This document shows positions 30,982 through 39,182 of a stretch of 64,000 bases of DNA, piece by piece. The stretch lies in assembly GCA_039105265.1 (NCBI GenBank), contig JAPFFF010000049.1, positions 372,001 to 436,000 of the forward strand, read 5' to 3'. How positions within the stretch are numbered: position 1 is the first letter of the stretch; the number at the start of each line of letters is the position of its first letter. The translations under genes were made by a program, and so were the position numbers. The notes beneath the pieces are model-generated. The model ran no database searches. It saw only the letters and a program-made list of their open reading frames with translations, and was not told where the DNA came from. This DNA is from Tritrichomonas musculus (lineage: Eukaryota; Parabasalia; Tritrichomonadida; Tritrichomonadidae).

Positions 30982-31440
30982 ATGGCTTGCAATAGCAAAT
31001 CACTTAGAGTTTTCGAATATATCAACAATCTTATCTCACTATTGGAAAACCCTGATGATTTCAATAAATGTGATTTCACACTGCTTTGCGAAAAATATCC
31101 TATTATCAACAAATCGAGTTTTATTGCGAAAGTGTTATACATTTCACTACAAACACCGGATAAAACAATTAGATTCTACCCAGATAAAATCAAAGAAATG
31201 GGGTTTGAGCACGTCGTTTTAACATCAAATACAAGGAGAAGAATTAACTGTAATTCATTAGAGTTCTTTGTTAACGGTAATACAGAAAAGCAAGTATATA
31301 AAGAACATGAATATTATAACTATTCTATTGAACGAATCAACAAAACAAACCGCGATATGTTATTAAGGTTAAGAGAGAAATATGATATACCAGAACCAAC
31401 AATATTTAAGGGTACTCATCAAAATATTGTATTAGACTAA
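30982..31440 (+). CDS. Conserved Polinton protein of P8, 152 aa
   Basis: Full-length homologue of the P7 protein at 29268. Conserved blocks: YINNLISLLENPDDFNKCDF, SFIAKVLYISL, HVVLTSNTRRRIN, EYYNYSI and QNIVLD. First gene inside the left terminus, converging with the ATPase gene 30 bp away. No recognised domain. Retention at the same position in two elements implies selection. Confidence 0.75.
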   Translation: MACNSKSLRVFEYINNLISLLENPDDFNKCDFTLLCEKYPIINKSSFIAKVLYISLQTPDKTIRFYPDKIKEMGFEHVVLTSNTRRRINCNSLEFFVNGNTEKQVYKEHEYYNYSIERINKTNRDMLLRLREKYDIPEPTIFKGTHQNIVLD

Positions 31441-31470
31441 AAAAATATACTTTGAATATACCATATTTTT

Positions 31471-32349
31471 TTACACACAACTAATAAACTCTATACTACC
31501 TTCTCGTGTGTTCACCAAGATGAAATCATGATTTTTCATACAACAATATCTCCTCCACAAATCTTCGAATTCAATTGGCATAACAACTTGTTGGTATATA
31601 TAACCCATTTTCTGTCGTGAGAATCCATTAAATATGAAGAAAGATGTACAATTATTCTTGTAATCCGTCGGTATTGCTTTAAAGAATTGAACATTAACAT
31701 AGACAATAGAATGTTTGTGCCGTAATTGAGTGATATAATTGGTAAAATAAGCTGATTTCAATAGCTTTGATTTAATGAAATCCTCACATAAAATGATGGT
31801 ATTTAGAGGACTTTTTGAGGAGTTCAACTGTGAAATACATAAAAAGGAGAGCATCTTATTTATCTTCTCTTCATCTAATCGAGTATTATTATTAACGTAT
31901 TTATCATACAATTCTTTCCATAAATCAAGTTCTTTTAAGTAATTCTCAGCATTTGAATCAGATATGACTTTCACAGGAAGTTTAATCAATTCTCGCTGGG
32001 CCTCAAATGTTGAATCATTTATAACTCCATTCTTACTAATATAAACGATTAAATGAGCAGCACCAGGGATTCTTGATATTTGAATAATATCACGCAATAC
32101 AATATGAGATTTACCCTTTCCTTGAGCTCCAACAATGATGTTTAATGAATTATAATTTGCGTAGATACCATTAGCAATTGGTCTAATAGATTCACTCAAT
32201 ATCTTGGATTCATTTTTTTTATACGCTTTACTCATCTCAATGTCGATGTTAAAAAAGGGTTTTACCTGAGGTTCAGTAAATAGCTCTTCTGAATCACTAG
32301 AATCTGAAAAAAACACTGTCGAATAATCAAACTTTGTAGGTTTAAGCAT
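31471..32349 (-). CDS. Packaging ATPase of P8 (A32/FtsK-HerA type), 292 aa
   Basis: Walker A VGAQGKGKSH near residue 77 and Walker B TIILCEDF near residue 182. The RHKHSIVYVNVQ strand and SFFIFNGFSRQK follow. The P7 and P4 ATPases share this order, though P4's is more distant. It would power DNA entry into capsids assembled from the neighbouring capsid gene. Start MLKPTKFDYS. Confidence 0.9.
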   Translation of the reverse strand: MLKPTKFDYSTVFFSDSSDSEELFTEPQVKPFFNIDIEMSKAYKKNESKILSESIRPIANGIYANYNSLNIIVGAQGKGKSHIVLRDIIQISRIPGAAHLIVYISKNGVINDSTFEAQRELIKLPVKVISDSNAENYLKELDLWKELYDKYVNNNTRLDEEKINKMLSFLCISQLNSSKSPLNTIILCEDFIKSKLLKSAYFTNYITQLRHKHSIVYVNVQFFKAIPTDYKNNCTSFFIFNGFSRQKMGYIYQQVVMPIEFEDLWRRYCCMKNHDFILVNTREGSIEFISCV

Positions 32350-32352
32350 TTC

Positions 32353-32484
32353 TTAGCAATAAAGTTTCTGTCGCATCTCTTCACTTAATTCAGGTGGTTC
32401 ATCAGGTTTCAATGCCGATATTATTACAAATAACTCCATAACATTAACAGCTAGAATCATACATAAAAGTATCTCACAAAACAT
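32353..32484 (-). CDS. Tiny single-pass membrane protein of P8, 43 aa
   Basis: From the ATG at 32484: MFCEILLCMILAVNVMELF forms one hydrophobic helix, followed by a short acidic tail PDEPPELSEEMRQKLYC. The frame is open further upstream, but a P7 sequence with the same pattern (hydrophobic MIYEILVVSLLTGLFLV on one side of P8, PELSEEIRTKMYS on the other) supports this short start. P8 inserted exactly in that P7 gene. Just 3 bp after the gene, the ATPase begins on the same strand. Role unknown; viroporin-like proteins have this build. Confidence 0.6.
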   Translation of the reverse strand: MFCEILLCMILAVNVMELFVIISALKPDEPPELSEEMRQKLYC

Positions 32485-32542
32485 TTTTCCTTCGAAAAAA
32501 AGCCTTACTAAAAGTAAGTCATTTCTTATTAAGAAAAAGTAA

Positions 32543-33121
32543 TTAACAACAATATTTGAGTGATATTGCATATTTGACAAACTCTGTATAGACATGATTG
32601 TAGCAGTATTTTAGTTCTTCGGATTTACCATCTTTAGTGATTAATATCTTATCAATCTTTATCAGTTTTGCAACACTAGCAACACAACAACCAGGTTCTT
32701 CATCTTCAATAACCAAATCAACTTTATCACAATCTGTCAACAGCTTTATCATATCCATTAATAATGTCGATTTACATACCACATAAGAGTTTACCTTTAA
32801 TGGGTTATTCTCATACATCCCAACAAGCAACTCCAAAAATTTGTTTTTCTTTTCAAGTGTATCCAACTCATTTCCTAAATCTGCAATTCCTCGGTCTTGG
32901 GTAAGATTGTTGGTTGGAGGTATGTATTGAGAAGCAAACCCCTCCTGTGGGGTCTGTGGTATAGTAAAATTTACATTTTGTGGTTGCGGTATTTGTGGAT
33001 ATGCTACTGCACTTCCTCTTTGAGGAGCTAATTTGATTTCTATATTTGTTTCTTGACTCTGTTTTACACTTGCATCGTTTTCTGAAGATAATATACGTGC
33101 TTTATTCATAATACTTGACAT
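32543..33121 (-). CDS. Conserved Polinton protein of P8, 192 aa
   Basis: Homologous to the P7 gene at 51558: KARILSSENDASVKQ, NFTIPQ, LERKNKFLE-type coiled segment, VDLVIEDEEPGC with paired cysteines, and YNHVYTEFVKYAISLK. Pro/Gln-rich N-terminal linker, compact C-terminal half. No domain recognised. In both elements it is followed upstream by a small coiled-coil gene. Confidence 0.7.
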   Translation of the reverse strand: MSSIMNKARILSSENDASVKQSQETNIEIKLAPQRGSAVAYPQIPQPQNVNFTIPQTPQEGFASQYIPPTNNLTQDRGIADLGNELDTLEKKNKFLELLVGMYENNPLKVNSYVVCKSTLLMDMIKLLTDCDKVDLVIEDEEPGCCVASVAKLIKIDKILITKDGKSEELKYCYNHVYTEFVKYAISLKYCC

Positions 33122-33148
33122 TTCAGTGCAAAAAAATCTCTGTACATC

Positions 33149-33379
33149 TTACTCTTTATTGGTTAATCTATCAAATTCTTTTTCGAGTTTGTGAACTTTC
33201 TCTTTTAAAGATTCAATATCTTCAATTAACGATTCTCTTACTGCTAATCCATTTGAGCCAAGCATACCTGATTTTACGTTATTGAGATGCTGTTTATAGT
33301 CGTAGCATTTCTCTTTTAGCGCTCGTTTGATTCTTTTAAGTTCAGGAATTTCCCTCTTATAATCACTTAATTCAGTCAT
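33149..33379 (-). CDS. Small coiled-coil protein of P8, 76 aa
   Basis: Mostly charged heptads (LKRIKRALKEKCYDYKQHL, IEDIESLKEKVHKLEKEFD). A similar-sized P7 gene lies at 52188. Its start codon is only 16 bp from that of the divergent gene at 33396. Possibly an assembly or scaffold factor; function unknown. Confidence 0.65.
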   Translation of the reverse strand: MTELSDYKREIPELKRIKRALKEKCYDYKQHLNNVKSGMLGSNGLAVRESLIEDIESLKEKVHKLEKEFDRLTNKE

Positions 33380-33395
33380 TTATTTCAATACAAAA
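33380..33395. promoter_or_regulatory. 16-bp divergent intergenic region
   Basis: Separates the start codons of a minus-strand gene (33379) and a plus-strand gene (33396). It contains TCAATA on the plus strand, a plausible initiator 11 bp before the ATG. Any promoter elements must overlap one another or lie within coding sequence. Confidence 0.45.
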
Positions 33396-33629
33396 ATGTC
33401 TTTTCAACAGAGACGCACGATAAGAGATGATAAAAGAATGAATTTCTACGATAGACTTCAATTGGAAATGCAAAAAGAGCGTACTAGAATCAATTCTGCA
33501 CCTATAATCAAGAAGAGAGATTTGAAGGGAACTATAAACCATGAAAAGCCTCCAATAACTACAAAAAAACTCAACTATCATACATATTCTTTAAACCATT
33601 CAGTGGTCCCAATTAATAGTAAGATTTAA
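33396..33629 (+). CDS. Small basic protein of P8, 77 aa
   Basis: Arg/Lys-rich (QQRRTIRDDKRMNFYDRLQ, IIKKRDLKGT) with a Tyr/His/Asn-rich tail. The composition suits a DNA-packing or disordered virion protein. It is supported by an initiator-like TCAATA and by filling the gap between two genes. No homologue found in the window. Confidence 0.5.
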   Translation: MSFQQRRTIRDDKRMNFYDRLQLEMQKERTRINSAPIIKKRDLKGTINHEKPPITTKKLNYHTYSLNHSVVPINSKI

Positions 33630-33630
33630 G

Positions 33631-34077
33631 CTACATATTATTCATAGTATTAATATATTTAGCTATCTGATTCACAGTTGATGTTAGTTCTATTATTTTT
33701 TTCTCTGATTGCTCAATACGATTCGCTAGAAGCTCATTCGCATGAATGCGCGATATCATCTGCTTAATCTCATCCTTTACACTTTCAATATCAGCTCTGA
33801 TAACATCTTGTTCTAACTCTTTTAGGTCTTCCTTTTTAAACACTTTTTTTAGAAATATATCACCCCCAACTCTCTTATTTCCTTCTTTCGAACAATTCTT
33901 TTTTGTTATTCTATATTCAACACCATCGGGGGTAATAATCTTATATACTCTATTGAGGTACTGTGTGGTGCGTCCATTCATCTCGTCCTTGTGCTTCTGG
34001 TAGAACAAATTAAATTCTTCGATGGATTTGAAGTTTTTTGTTTCTTCAGTTATTTCGTTAATTACTTCCAATTCCAT
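33631..34077 (-). CDS. P8 hypothetical protein, 148 aa
   Basis: A compact middle (YLNRVYKIITPDGVEYRITKK, then GGDIFLKKVFKKED) is followed by a C-terminal coiled coil (SRIHANELLANRIEQ, KIIELTSTVNQIAKYI). It sits between the small basic gene and the pVI-like gene. No family recognised. Confidence 0.6.
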   Translation of the reverse strand: MELEVINEITEETKNFKSIEEFNLFYQKHKDEMNGRTTQYLNRVYKIITPDGVEYRITKKNCSKEGNKRVGGDIFLKKVFKKEDLKELEQDVIRADIESVKDEIKQMISRIHANELLANRIEQSEKKIIELTSTVNQIAKYINTMNNM

Positions 34078-34103
34078 TTATTTTCAAAAAAATTTTTTTG
34101 TTT

Positions 34104-34358
34104 TTATTCTACTTCATTTATCAAGCTCTTACCAATTCTCATTCCTCTATCGACAACATTCAACCCTGTGTCAATTGCTCTTATAGTGTCTCCAATAAGA
34201 GGTATATCACCTAAAACAGGCTTTACCGCACTGGTAACTCTTTTACCAATTTCAACAACTTTAGGAAGCGCTTTACCGACTTTAGTTGCAACATTCTTAA
34301 TTGTATTGCCAACTGATTTAAAAGCATTTTTCATTTTCTTGAAGATTCCGATACCCAT
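34104..34358 (-). CDS. pVI/pX-like minor virion protein of P8, 84 aa
   Basis: MGIGIFKKMKNAFKSVG followed by TIKNVATKVGKALPKVVEIG and GDIPLIGDTIRAIDTG: repeated amphipathic Lys/Gly/Ala/Val helices as in adenovirus pVI/pX-like and Polinton minor capsid proteins. Such proteins coat the capsid interior and can disrupt membranes. It lies back-to-back with the capsid gene, 51 bp apart. Shorter than the P4 version at 22231. Confidence 0.65.
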   Translation of the reverse strand: MGIGIFKKMKNAFKSVGNTIKNVATKVGKALPKVVEIGKRVTSAVKPVLGDIPLIGDTIRAIDTGLNVVDRGMRIGKSLINEVE

Positions 34359-34403
34359 TGTTTTTATAATGAAAAAAGTCCTGTAATAAGTACTTTTTTT
34401 GTA

Positions 34404-34409
34404 TCATAA
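34404..34409 (+). promoter_or_regulatory. Putative initiator TCATAA directly before the capsid gene
   Basis: TCATAA abuts the ATG at 34410, implying a leader of a few bases, as known for many trichomonad mRNAs. Inference. Confidence 0.45.
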
Positions 34410-36440
34410 ATGTTGTATCGCAACGAAAGAGCACATAATTACAAAATCGAAGCTGGGAATGTACTTGACACTTTTAATAAGATGCGTGAAATGATTAACA
34501 CTAATGATGGTACACGCTCATTTTCATTCAGAACAGTTGATTGTCATGACCAACCCGCACCATTTCATCAAGGACAGTATTCCCAAATCAGTTTAACACA
34601 TCCTGACCACTTCATTTCTGATGTTGATAAAGGATTCCTCACCTTTCACATCAAACTAGATTTACAACTCAATACTGATTTAGCAAAATTACAACAAATT
34701 GATGACCCAAATAACTTCTACAAATTATTTGTCGGGCTCAAATCTTCCAATCAATTGTTTGACCGTTTGGAGATTCTCCATAATAATGTAAACGTTGGAT
34801 ATCAGCAAAATGAATGTATTCGTGAAGGGTTTTTGTATTCCACTGTTAAACCAGAGACTGAGAAGAAACGTAGGCGTTTTGTACATTCACTTTGGGAAAA
34901 CGTTTCAAATTATTCACAGACTGTTGCTGGTGCTTATGTTAACCTCAATTCATTCAAATCTAATGGTAAATCCCAAGTTGAATTTGATTTAAACGTACCA
35001 TTCGATGATTTACTTGCATTACAAGCATTCGATTTATTCCCTAATGGTATCATAGGTGATTTATCAATTCGTTTCCAAGTATCACCCGCAGGATTAGTTT
35101 GGGCCGCTATAGACCCTTATACTGTTGCTGAAACAAAAGCTTATCTAGAAGATAATGATAGTATCTCATCTGCAGAATTAGAAAGATTGAAAGAAATAAA
35201 GGCCCGCGGTCACTTGAAACATCAATTTACACAAATTGGTAATGAAGCTATAATTCCAGGTCCTGGTGCTCCATCTCCAGACCCATCTCCAACACCAGAC
35301 CCATCACCATCTCCAACACCTGACCCATCTCCTGAACCAACCCCAACACCTATCAAGTATAAGATTCAATATCGAATTGGTGAACAATGGGATAATGATG
35401 ATGGAAGTACTGGTTACACTGATATTCTTACAGATTTGGAATTCAATTTCAGTTACACAAAGGAAGAATTTGAAGAATTTGGATTACAACCAGGTGCAAC
35501 TGATGAAGAAATATGTGTTCATAATCCTGCTGTAACATTACCACCATTAAATCATGCTGACAAAAATGGAAGATATTATGCTTGGCAAATTGTTAAAACA
35601 CCAATTGTTTCTGCTAAACAGACTCTTCAAGCAATTCATGATGCTAAATCACAACTTCACAACGAAACATATTCATCACAGAAAGCCACATTAACTGTAA
35701 ACAGAATGACAATCACATTATGTAAATCAAATATGCAAGGATATGGTGTCTGTGAATCTACTCGCAGAGGTATTGAAAATATTCTTCGTGAAGGAATTAT
35801 AATCCCATCCCAAAAAGTTGATTACCATTCATTCCCAATTGCTCCTGCAGCAAATGGTATCAAATCTACTTTGAATATCCCATTAATTAATGTTACTACA
35901 ATGTCAATTATGTTTCCAAAACATCATAATGACCTCACTGTTTTCGAAAATCCAGTATATCAAAATTGTTATCTCAATATTGGTGGTAAGAACTTCCCAG
36001 ATGAAAATGTTTCAACAATTGGTGCAAGATTCTTTGAAAATCAATTAACTGCTGGAGACCTTGATGGAATCACATTACAATGCACAAAAGAATTTGAAGA
36101 TAGTATGACAATGCCAAAGAATGATGCAAATGGAGTTCGTTATAGAAATACTTTAAGTGATGCTTCTAGCTTTGTTTTCAATATTCAAACAGAACGTGCT
36201 TCAGCAGGATATTGCTATGATGGTTTGGATGGTGGATTTGGAAATATTCAAGTTCAGGTTAATGGTCAACCAATATATACAGGTCCAAATGATACTTACT
36301 ATAATGTTAACGAAGAAGGTACAGTGCATCCACCTCCAACTCAATTATGGCTCACAAGAGATACATACTTTAAACTTAGTTTGAATGGATTGGAATATGT
36401 TGATGATGAAACGCCAGCTGGCAGTCAAGTTAATGAGTAA
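34410..36440 (+). CDS. Major capsid protein candidate of P8, 676 aa
   Basis: Large, beta-rich, acidic protein located between pVI-like and integrase genes. Segments such as SQISLTHPDHFISDVDKG, FLTFHIKLDLQ, NNFYKLFVGLKSSNQLFDRL and VEFDLNVPFDDLLAL have the strand pattern of double-jelly-roll capsid proteins, and the length fits. Residues about 285-317 are a Pro-Ser/Thr-Asp repeat linker, followed by an extra domain-like stretch (KYKIQYRIGEQWDNDDG) before the capsid pattern resumes near 385. A hairpin (CAGCAAAATTGCTG) lies about 30 bp after the stop. Fold call is inference. Confidence 0.65.
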   Translation: MLYRNERAHNYKIEAGNVLDTFNKMREMINTNDGTRSFSFRTVDCHDQPAPFHQGQYSQISLTHPDHFISDVDKGFLTFHIKLDLQLNTDLAKLQQIDDPNNFYKLFVGLKSSNQLFDRLEILHNNVNVGYQQNECIREGFLYSTVKPETEKKRRRFVHSLWENVSNYSQTVAGAYVNLNSFKSNGKSQVEFDLNVPFDDLLALQAFDLFPNGIIGDLSIRFQVSPAGLVWAAIDPYTVAETKAYLEDNDSISSAELERLKEIKARGHLKHQFTQIGNEAIIPGPGAPSPDPSPTPDPSPSPTPDPSPEPTPTPIKYKIQYRIGEQWDNDDGSTGYTDILTDLEFNFSYTKEEFEEFGLQPGATDEEICVHNPAVTLPPLNHADKNGRYYAWQIVKTPIVSAKQTLQAIHDAKSQLHNETYSSQKATLTVNRMTITLCKSNMQGYGVCESTRRGIENILREGIIIPSQKVDYHSFPIAPAANGIKSTLNIPLINVTTMSIMFPKHHNDLTVFENPVYQNCYLNIGGKNFPDENVSTIGARFFENQLTAGDLDGITLQCTKEFEDSMTMPKNDANGVRYRNTLSDASSFVFNIQTERASAGYCYDGLDGGFGNIQVQVNGQPIYTGPNDTYYNVNEEGTVHPPPTQLWLTRDTYFKLSLNGLEYVDDETPAGSQVNE

Positions 36441-36531
36441 ATTGATTTGAGAAAACCGGTAGCAGCAAAATTGCTGTGACCACATTTTTTTGCAAATCTA
36501 TTTTTAAAATAATTTTTTATCTCCAGAACAA

Positions 36532-37290
36532 ATGGCTTCAATAAACGTAGAACGAATTAATGATGACTACGAATTTATTCAATATAATGCACATTTACGC
36601 ATCATACATTCAATCAAAGATGATATGTACCAAGCTCAAAGCATAATAACTGCATGCCAATCAAATAAACTTGCAAAGCACTGGTTTGAAAATCAATCAA
36701 CAAAAGAGTTATTACAAGAATTTGAGTCTCAAAAATCAACCCTCGGAATTCCGACCCTCGCCAAATCTTATGAAAAACGTGATGATTTACCTAACGGATT
36801 AAGAGGTTATTATATTCACAAGCTTCTAGTCAATCACATCGCAATGTGGGCATCACCAACATACGCAATCTATATTGCCAAACTTTTAGACTCCCAATTT
36901 GAACGTGAACGCAAACAACATCAGCAACAAATTGATGAACTCAAACCACGTGCAGTTCCAGAAAATCACAAGAATGATTACCGTTATTTGATTTACAAAG
37001 AGGATATTAATAAAGAAGGTTTCATTAGGCTTCATTTGTGTCGTCGTCATAAGAGTACTTGGAGAAAAGTTGTTAACCATTATAATAATGAAAACGAAAG
37101 ATTTTACTTCAAAGATGACCTTCCTATTAGTATGACACCAAATTTAAACATTAAGAATATCATAAAAGCATCATTTGGAACAGATGATTATAAGGTTTCC
37201 AATAGTGGTAACTGTGTTGATATCAAAATAGAGCATCTCAATAAGCTCCATACATTAATTGAAGAATACTTTAATAGTATGAGCCAATAA
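36532..37290 (+). CDS. KilA-N domain protein of P8, 252 aa
   Basis: The KilA-N core is clear: LAKHWFENQSTKELLQEF, then GLRGYYIHKLLVNHIAMWA and SPTYAIYIAKLLD (about residues 40-125). A short coiled coil ERERKQHQQQIDELK follows. The C-terminal domain (RYLIYKEDINKEGFIRLHL, CRRHKSTWRKV) resembles domains following KilA-N in large DNA viruses. It probably binds DNA and regulates element genes. A 50-bp piece of its coding sequence is duplicated just downstream. Confidence 0.8.
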   Translation: MASINVERINDDYEFIQYNAHLRIIHSIKDDMYQAQSIITACQSNKLAKHWFENQSTKELLQEFESQKSTLGIPTLAKSYEKRDDLPNGLRGYYIHKLLVNHIAMWASPTYAIYIAKLLDSQFERERKQHQQQIDELKPRAVPENHKNDYRYLIYKEDINKEGFIRLHLCRRHKSTWRKVVNHYNNENERFYFKDDLPISMTPNLNIKNIIKASFGTDDYKVSNSGNCVDIKIEHLNKLHTLIEEYFNSMSQ

Positions 37291-37299
37291 AATCGACGG

Positions 37300-37349
37300 T
37301 CGGAATTCCGACCCTCGCCAAATCTTATGAAAAACGTGATGATTTACCT
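37300..37349 (+). repeat. 50-bp exact duplicate of KilA-N coding sequence in the following gap
   Basis: Identical to 36743-36792. It begins at the palindrome TCGGAATTCCGA and lies between the KilA-N stop and the integrase start. Confidence 0.85.
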
Positions 37350-37393
37350 GTAATTGATATTTTTTTGTATATCAATACTTTTTTTGGAAAAAA

Positions 37394-38749
37394 ATGACTA
37401 AATCAGTAAGAATCTACGATAAAGAATACAACTCCTTACTCAATTATCCTTTCAAATCCAAGTATAAATACATTGATAATTACATAAAACCTTTCTTTAA
37501 AAGTGATATCAAAACAGAACCATTTATTCCTGACTTCAAGTTGAAATCATGCAAAGAATTATCAAAACCAAATTTCTCTAATGAACCAGGTTGTTGGGAA
37601 GCAGATTTGATGTTTAGCAAATACTATACTAGAGATTTGACAAAAGAAAATAAAATATATTTGGTTCTCATCAATACAAATACAAGATACCTAATCGTTG
37701 AACCTGTAAAGGATAAAGGAAATATATGGTTTTCCCTTGAACGAATTATAATAAGATATCCACAATTTCTATTCAAAACTATCAAATGTGATGGAGAACC
37801 TGGATTAAAAGAGATGAAAGATAATAGTGCTGTCATTTGGTTTTCAACAGGAGAAACTACTTTAATATTTGACTTGAAAGCTGTAATTAAAGAAGCAAGG
37901 ATAAAAGAGTTTGATAAAATATTAAGGAAAATCCTCGTGAACCACAAACTGGAAACTCTTAAAAAACTGCTTAAAAAAAGCGACTATTATAAACCTCGTT
38001 TCCAAAGGCTACTCAATTTACAATTTGAAGACATCCAGTTTTGGGAAAATACAATAGATTCAATCACCGATTTCTATCCTATAAGATTCGTTATTAATGA
38101 TTCTCCATATGCGTTAGCTCACAAAAATGTTGATTCTGTTATAAGAACTCTGAGAAATGCTTTTGGGTTAGATGAGCGAAGATTAAGTGATTATAATTTG
38201 ATGAGACAAATGGTTGATTACTATAATAACACCCCTCATAGTTCTCTTCGATTTAAGAATTTTGATTATGACCCATCAGATTTTTATGACAAGAATCTTG
38301 TAAAACCAACGAAGTACATATATTATACCCCAGCTCAAATGCAAAACGATACTGATTTGGAGTGGAGATATATCAGGAAAATGCAAATGAAATTGCGGGA
38401 AATCAATGATAAACAACGTTTTAAGGGGTTGTTATCTTATAATAGAGGTAATATTATATTAGTTCATCTCGATAAAAGCAAAACGCAAAAAAAGCATGAG
38501 AAGCGTAGAAGAGTATTTAATGAAATTGCTGAGTTTCTAGAGTATCGTAATGGAAATGTAATCTGCAAGTTATTAAAACCATATCAGACTGTTAAAAAAG
38601 ATGAACCACAAGAAAAGCATAGTAAAGGTAGGAAACGTATGACTGATGCTGAAAAAGCTATTATTGAAGTACCTATTATATATACGAAATTCATATGTAA
38701 TTCATTTGGAGACTTAAATGAAGATTACATTAAGTATTTTAACATTTAG
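37394..38749 (+). CDS. Retroviral-type integrase of P8, 451 aa
   Basis: rve-type core: GCWEADLMFSKYYTRD, LVLINTNTRYLIVEPV, TIKCDGEPGLKEM and DSVIRTLRNAFGLDERRLSD, then DYYNNTPHSSLRFKN. Basic C-terminal region (QKKHEKRRRVFNEIAEFLE). A long insert of charged helices lies between the second and third core blocks (about residues 165-235). It would process and insert the element; the CAGGCA duplication around P8 is its expected footprint. TATCAATACT before the ATG offers an initiator. Confidence 0.85.
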   Translation: MTKSVRIYDKEYNSLLNYPFKSKYKYIDNYIKPFFKSDIKTEPFIPDFKLKSCKELSKPNFSNEPGCWEADLMFSKYYTRDLTKENKIYLVLINTNTRYLIVEPVKDKGNIWFSLERIIIRYPQFLFKTIKCDGEPGLKEMKDNSAVIWFSTGETTLIFDLKAVIKEARIKEFDKILRKILVNHKLETLKKLLKKSDYYKPRFQRLLNLQFEDIQFWENTIDSITDFYPIRFVINDSPYALAHKNVDSVIRTLRNAFGLDERRLSDYNLMRQMVDYYNNTPHSSLRFKNFDYDPSDFYDKNLVKPTKYIYYTPAQMQNDTDLEWRYIRKMQMKLREINDKQRFKGLLSYNRGNIILVHLDKSKTQKKHEKRRRVFNEIAEFLEYRNGNVICKLLKPYQTVKKDEPQEKHSKGRKRMTDAEKAIIEVPIIYTKFICNSFGDLNEDYIKYFNI

Positions 38750-38754
38750 TTTCT

Positions 38755-39147
38755 ATGAAAAAAATGCTTATGAATAATATCAAGAATGTTGCAACAAACA
38801 ATGTAAAACAGCCCATAACAAAACGTTATTTCCACACTCAATCAACAGAATTTACGTTGCCACTTGAATTTGTATCAAGCAGAAACAAGAAATATATTGT
38901 AATTCAATATGTTGGAGCAATTGTAAAAGACTTTTTAGTTGGTGATTTAATGGTGCATTCAGATATAGTTCAATTAGATGCCTATTGTGATTCATTCATT
39001 ATGTTAGCTAATAAGCGTCAAACCAAATATCGAAAATACGAATTCTTCAGTAGCAATAAGAGAGATTACAAGATATGGTTTACCGATTTGTATGGCAATT
39101 CAATCATACCATCAGCATTTATCATGAGCTGCCTTCTTATTTATTAA
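38755..39147 (+). CDS. Penton-like minor capsid candidate of P8, 130 aa
   Basis: Starts 5 bp after the integrase stop. Strand-rich: FTLPLEFVSSRNKKYIVIQ, GDLMVHSDIVQLDAY and DYKIWFTDLYGNSIIP, then FIMSCLLIY. The ending, aromatic-Asp-x-x-Gly-Asn-x-Ile followed by a hydrophobic strand, resembles single-jelly-roll penton proteins of Polintons. Short for that family, so the call is tentative. Confidence 0.45.
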   Translation: MKKMLMNNIKNVATNNVKQPITKRYFHTQSTEFTLPLEFVSSRNKKYIVIQYVGAIVKDFLVGDLMVHSDIVQLDAYCDSFIMLANKRQTKYRKYEFFSSNKRDYKIWFTDLYGNSIIPSAFIMSCLLIY

Positions 39148-39182
39148 GCTTTTCGAGAACAGCTTTTTATAGCGAAGGAAAA

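Noticed and set aside
36441-36531. Hairpin CAGCAAAATTGCTG after the capsid gene as a bacterial-type terminator
   Set aside because: Trichomonads do not use such terminators; it may simply be another short palindrome.
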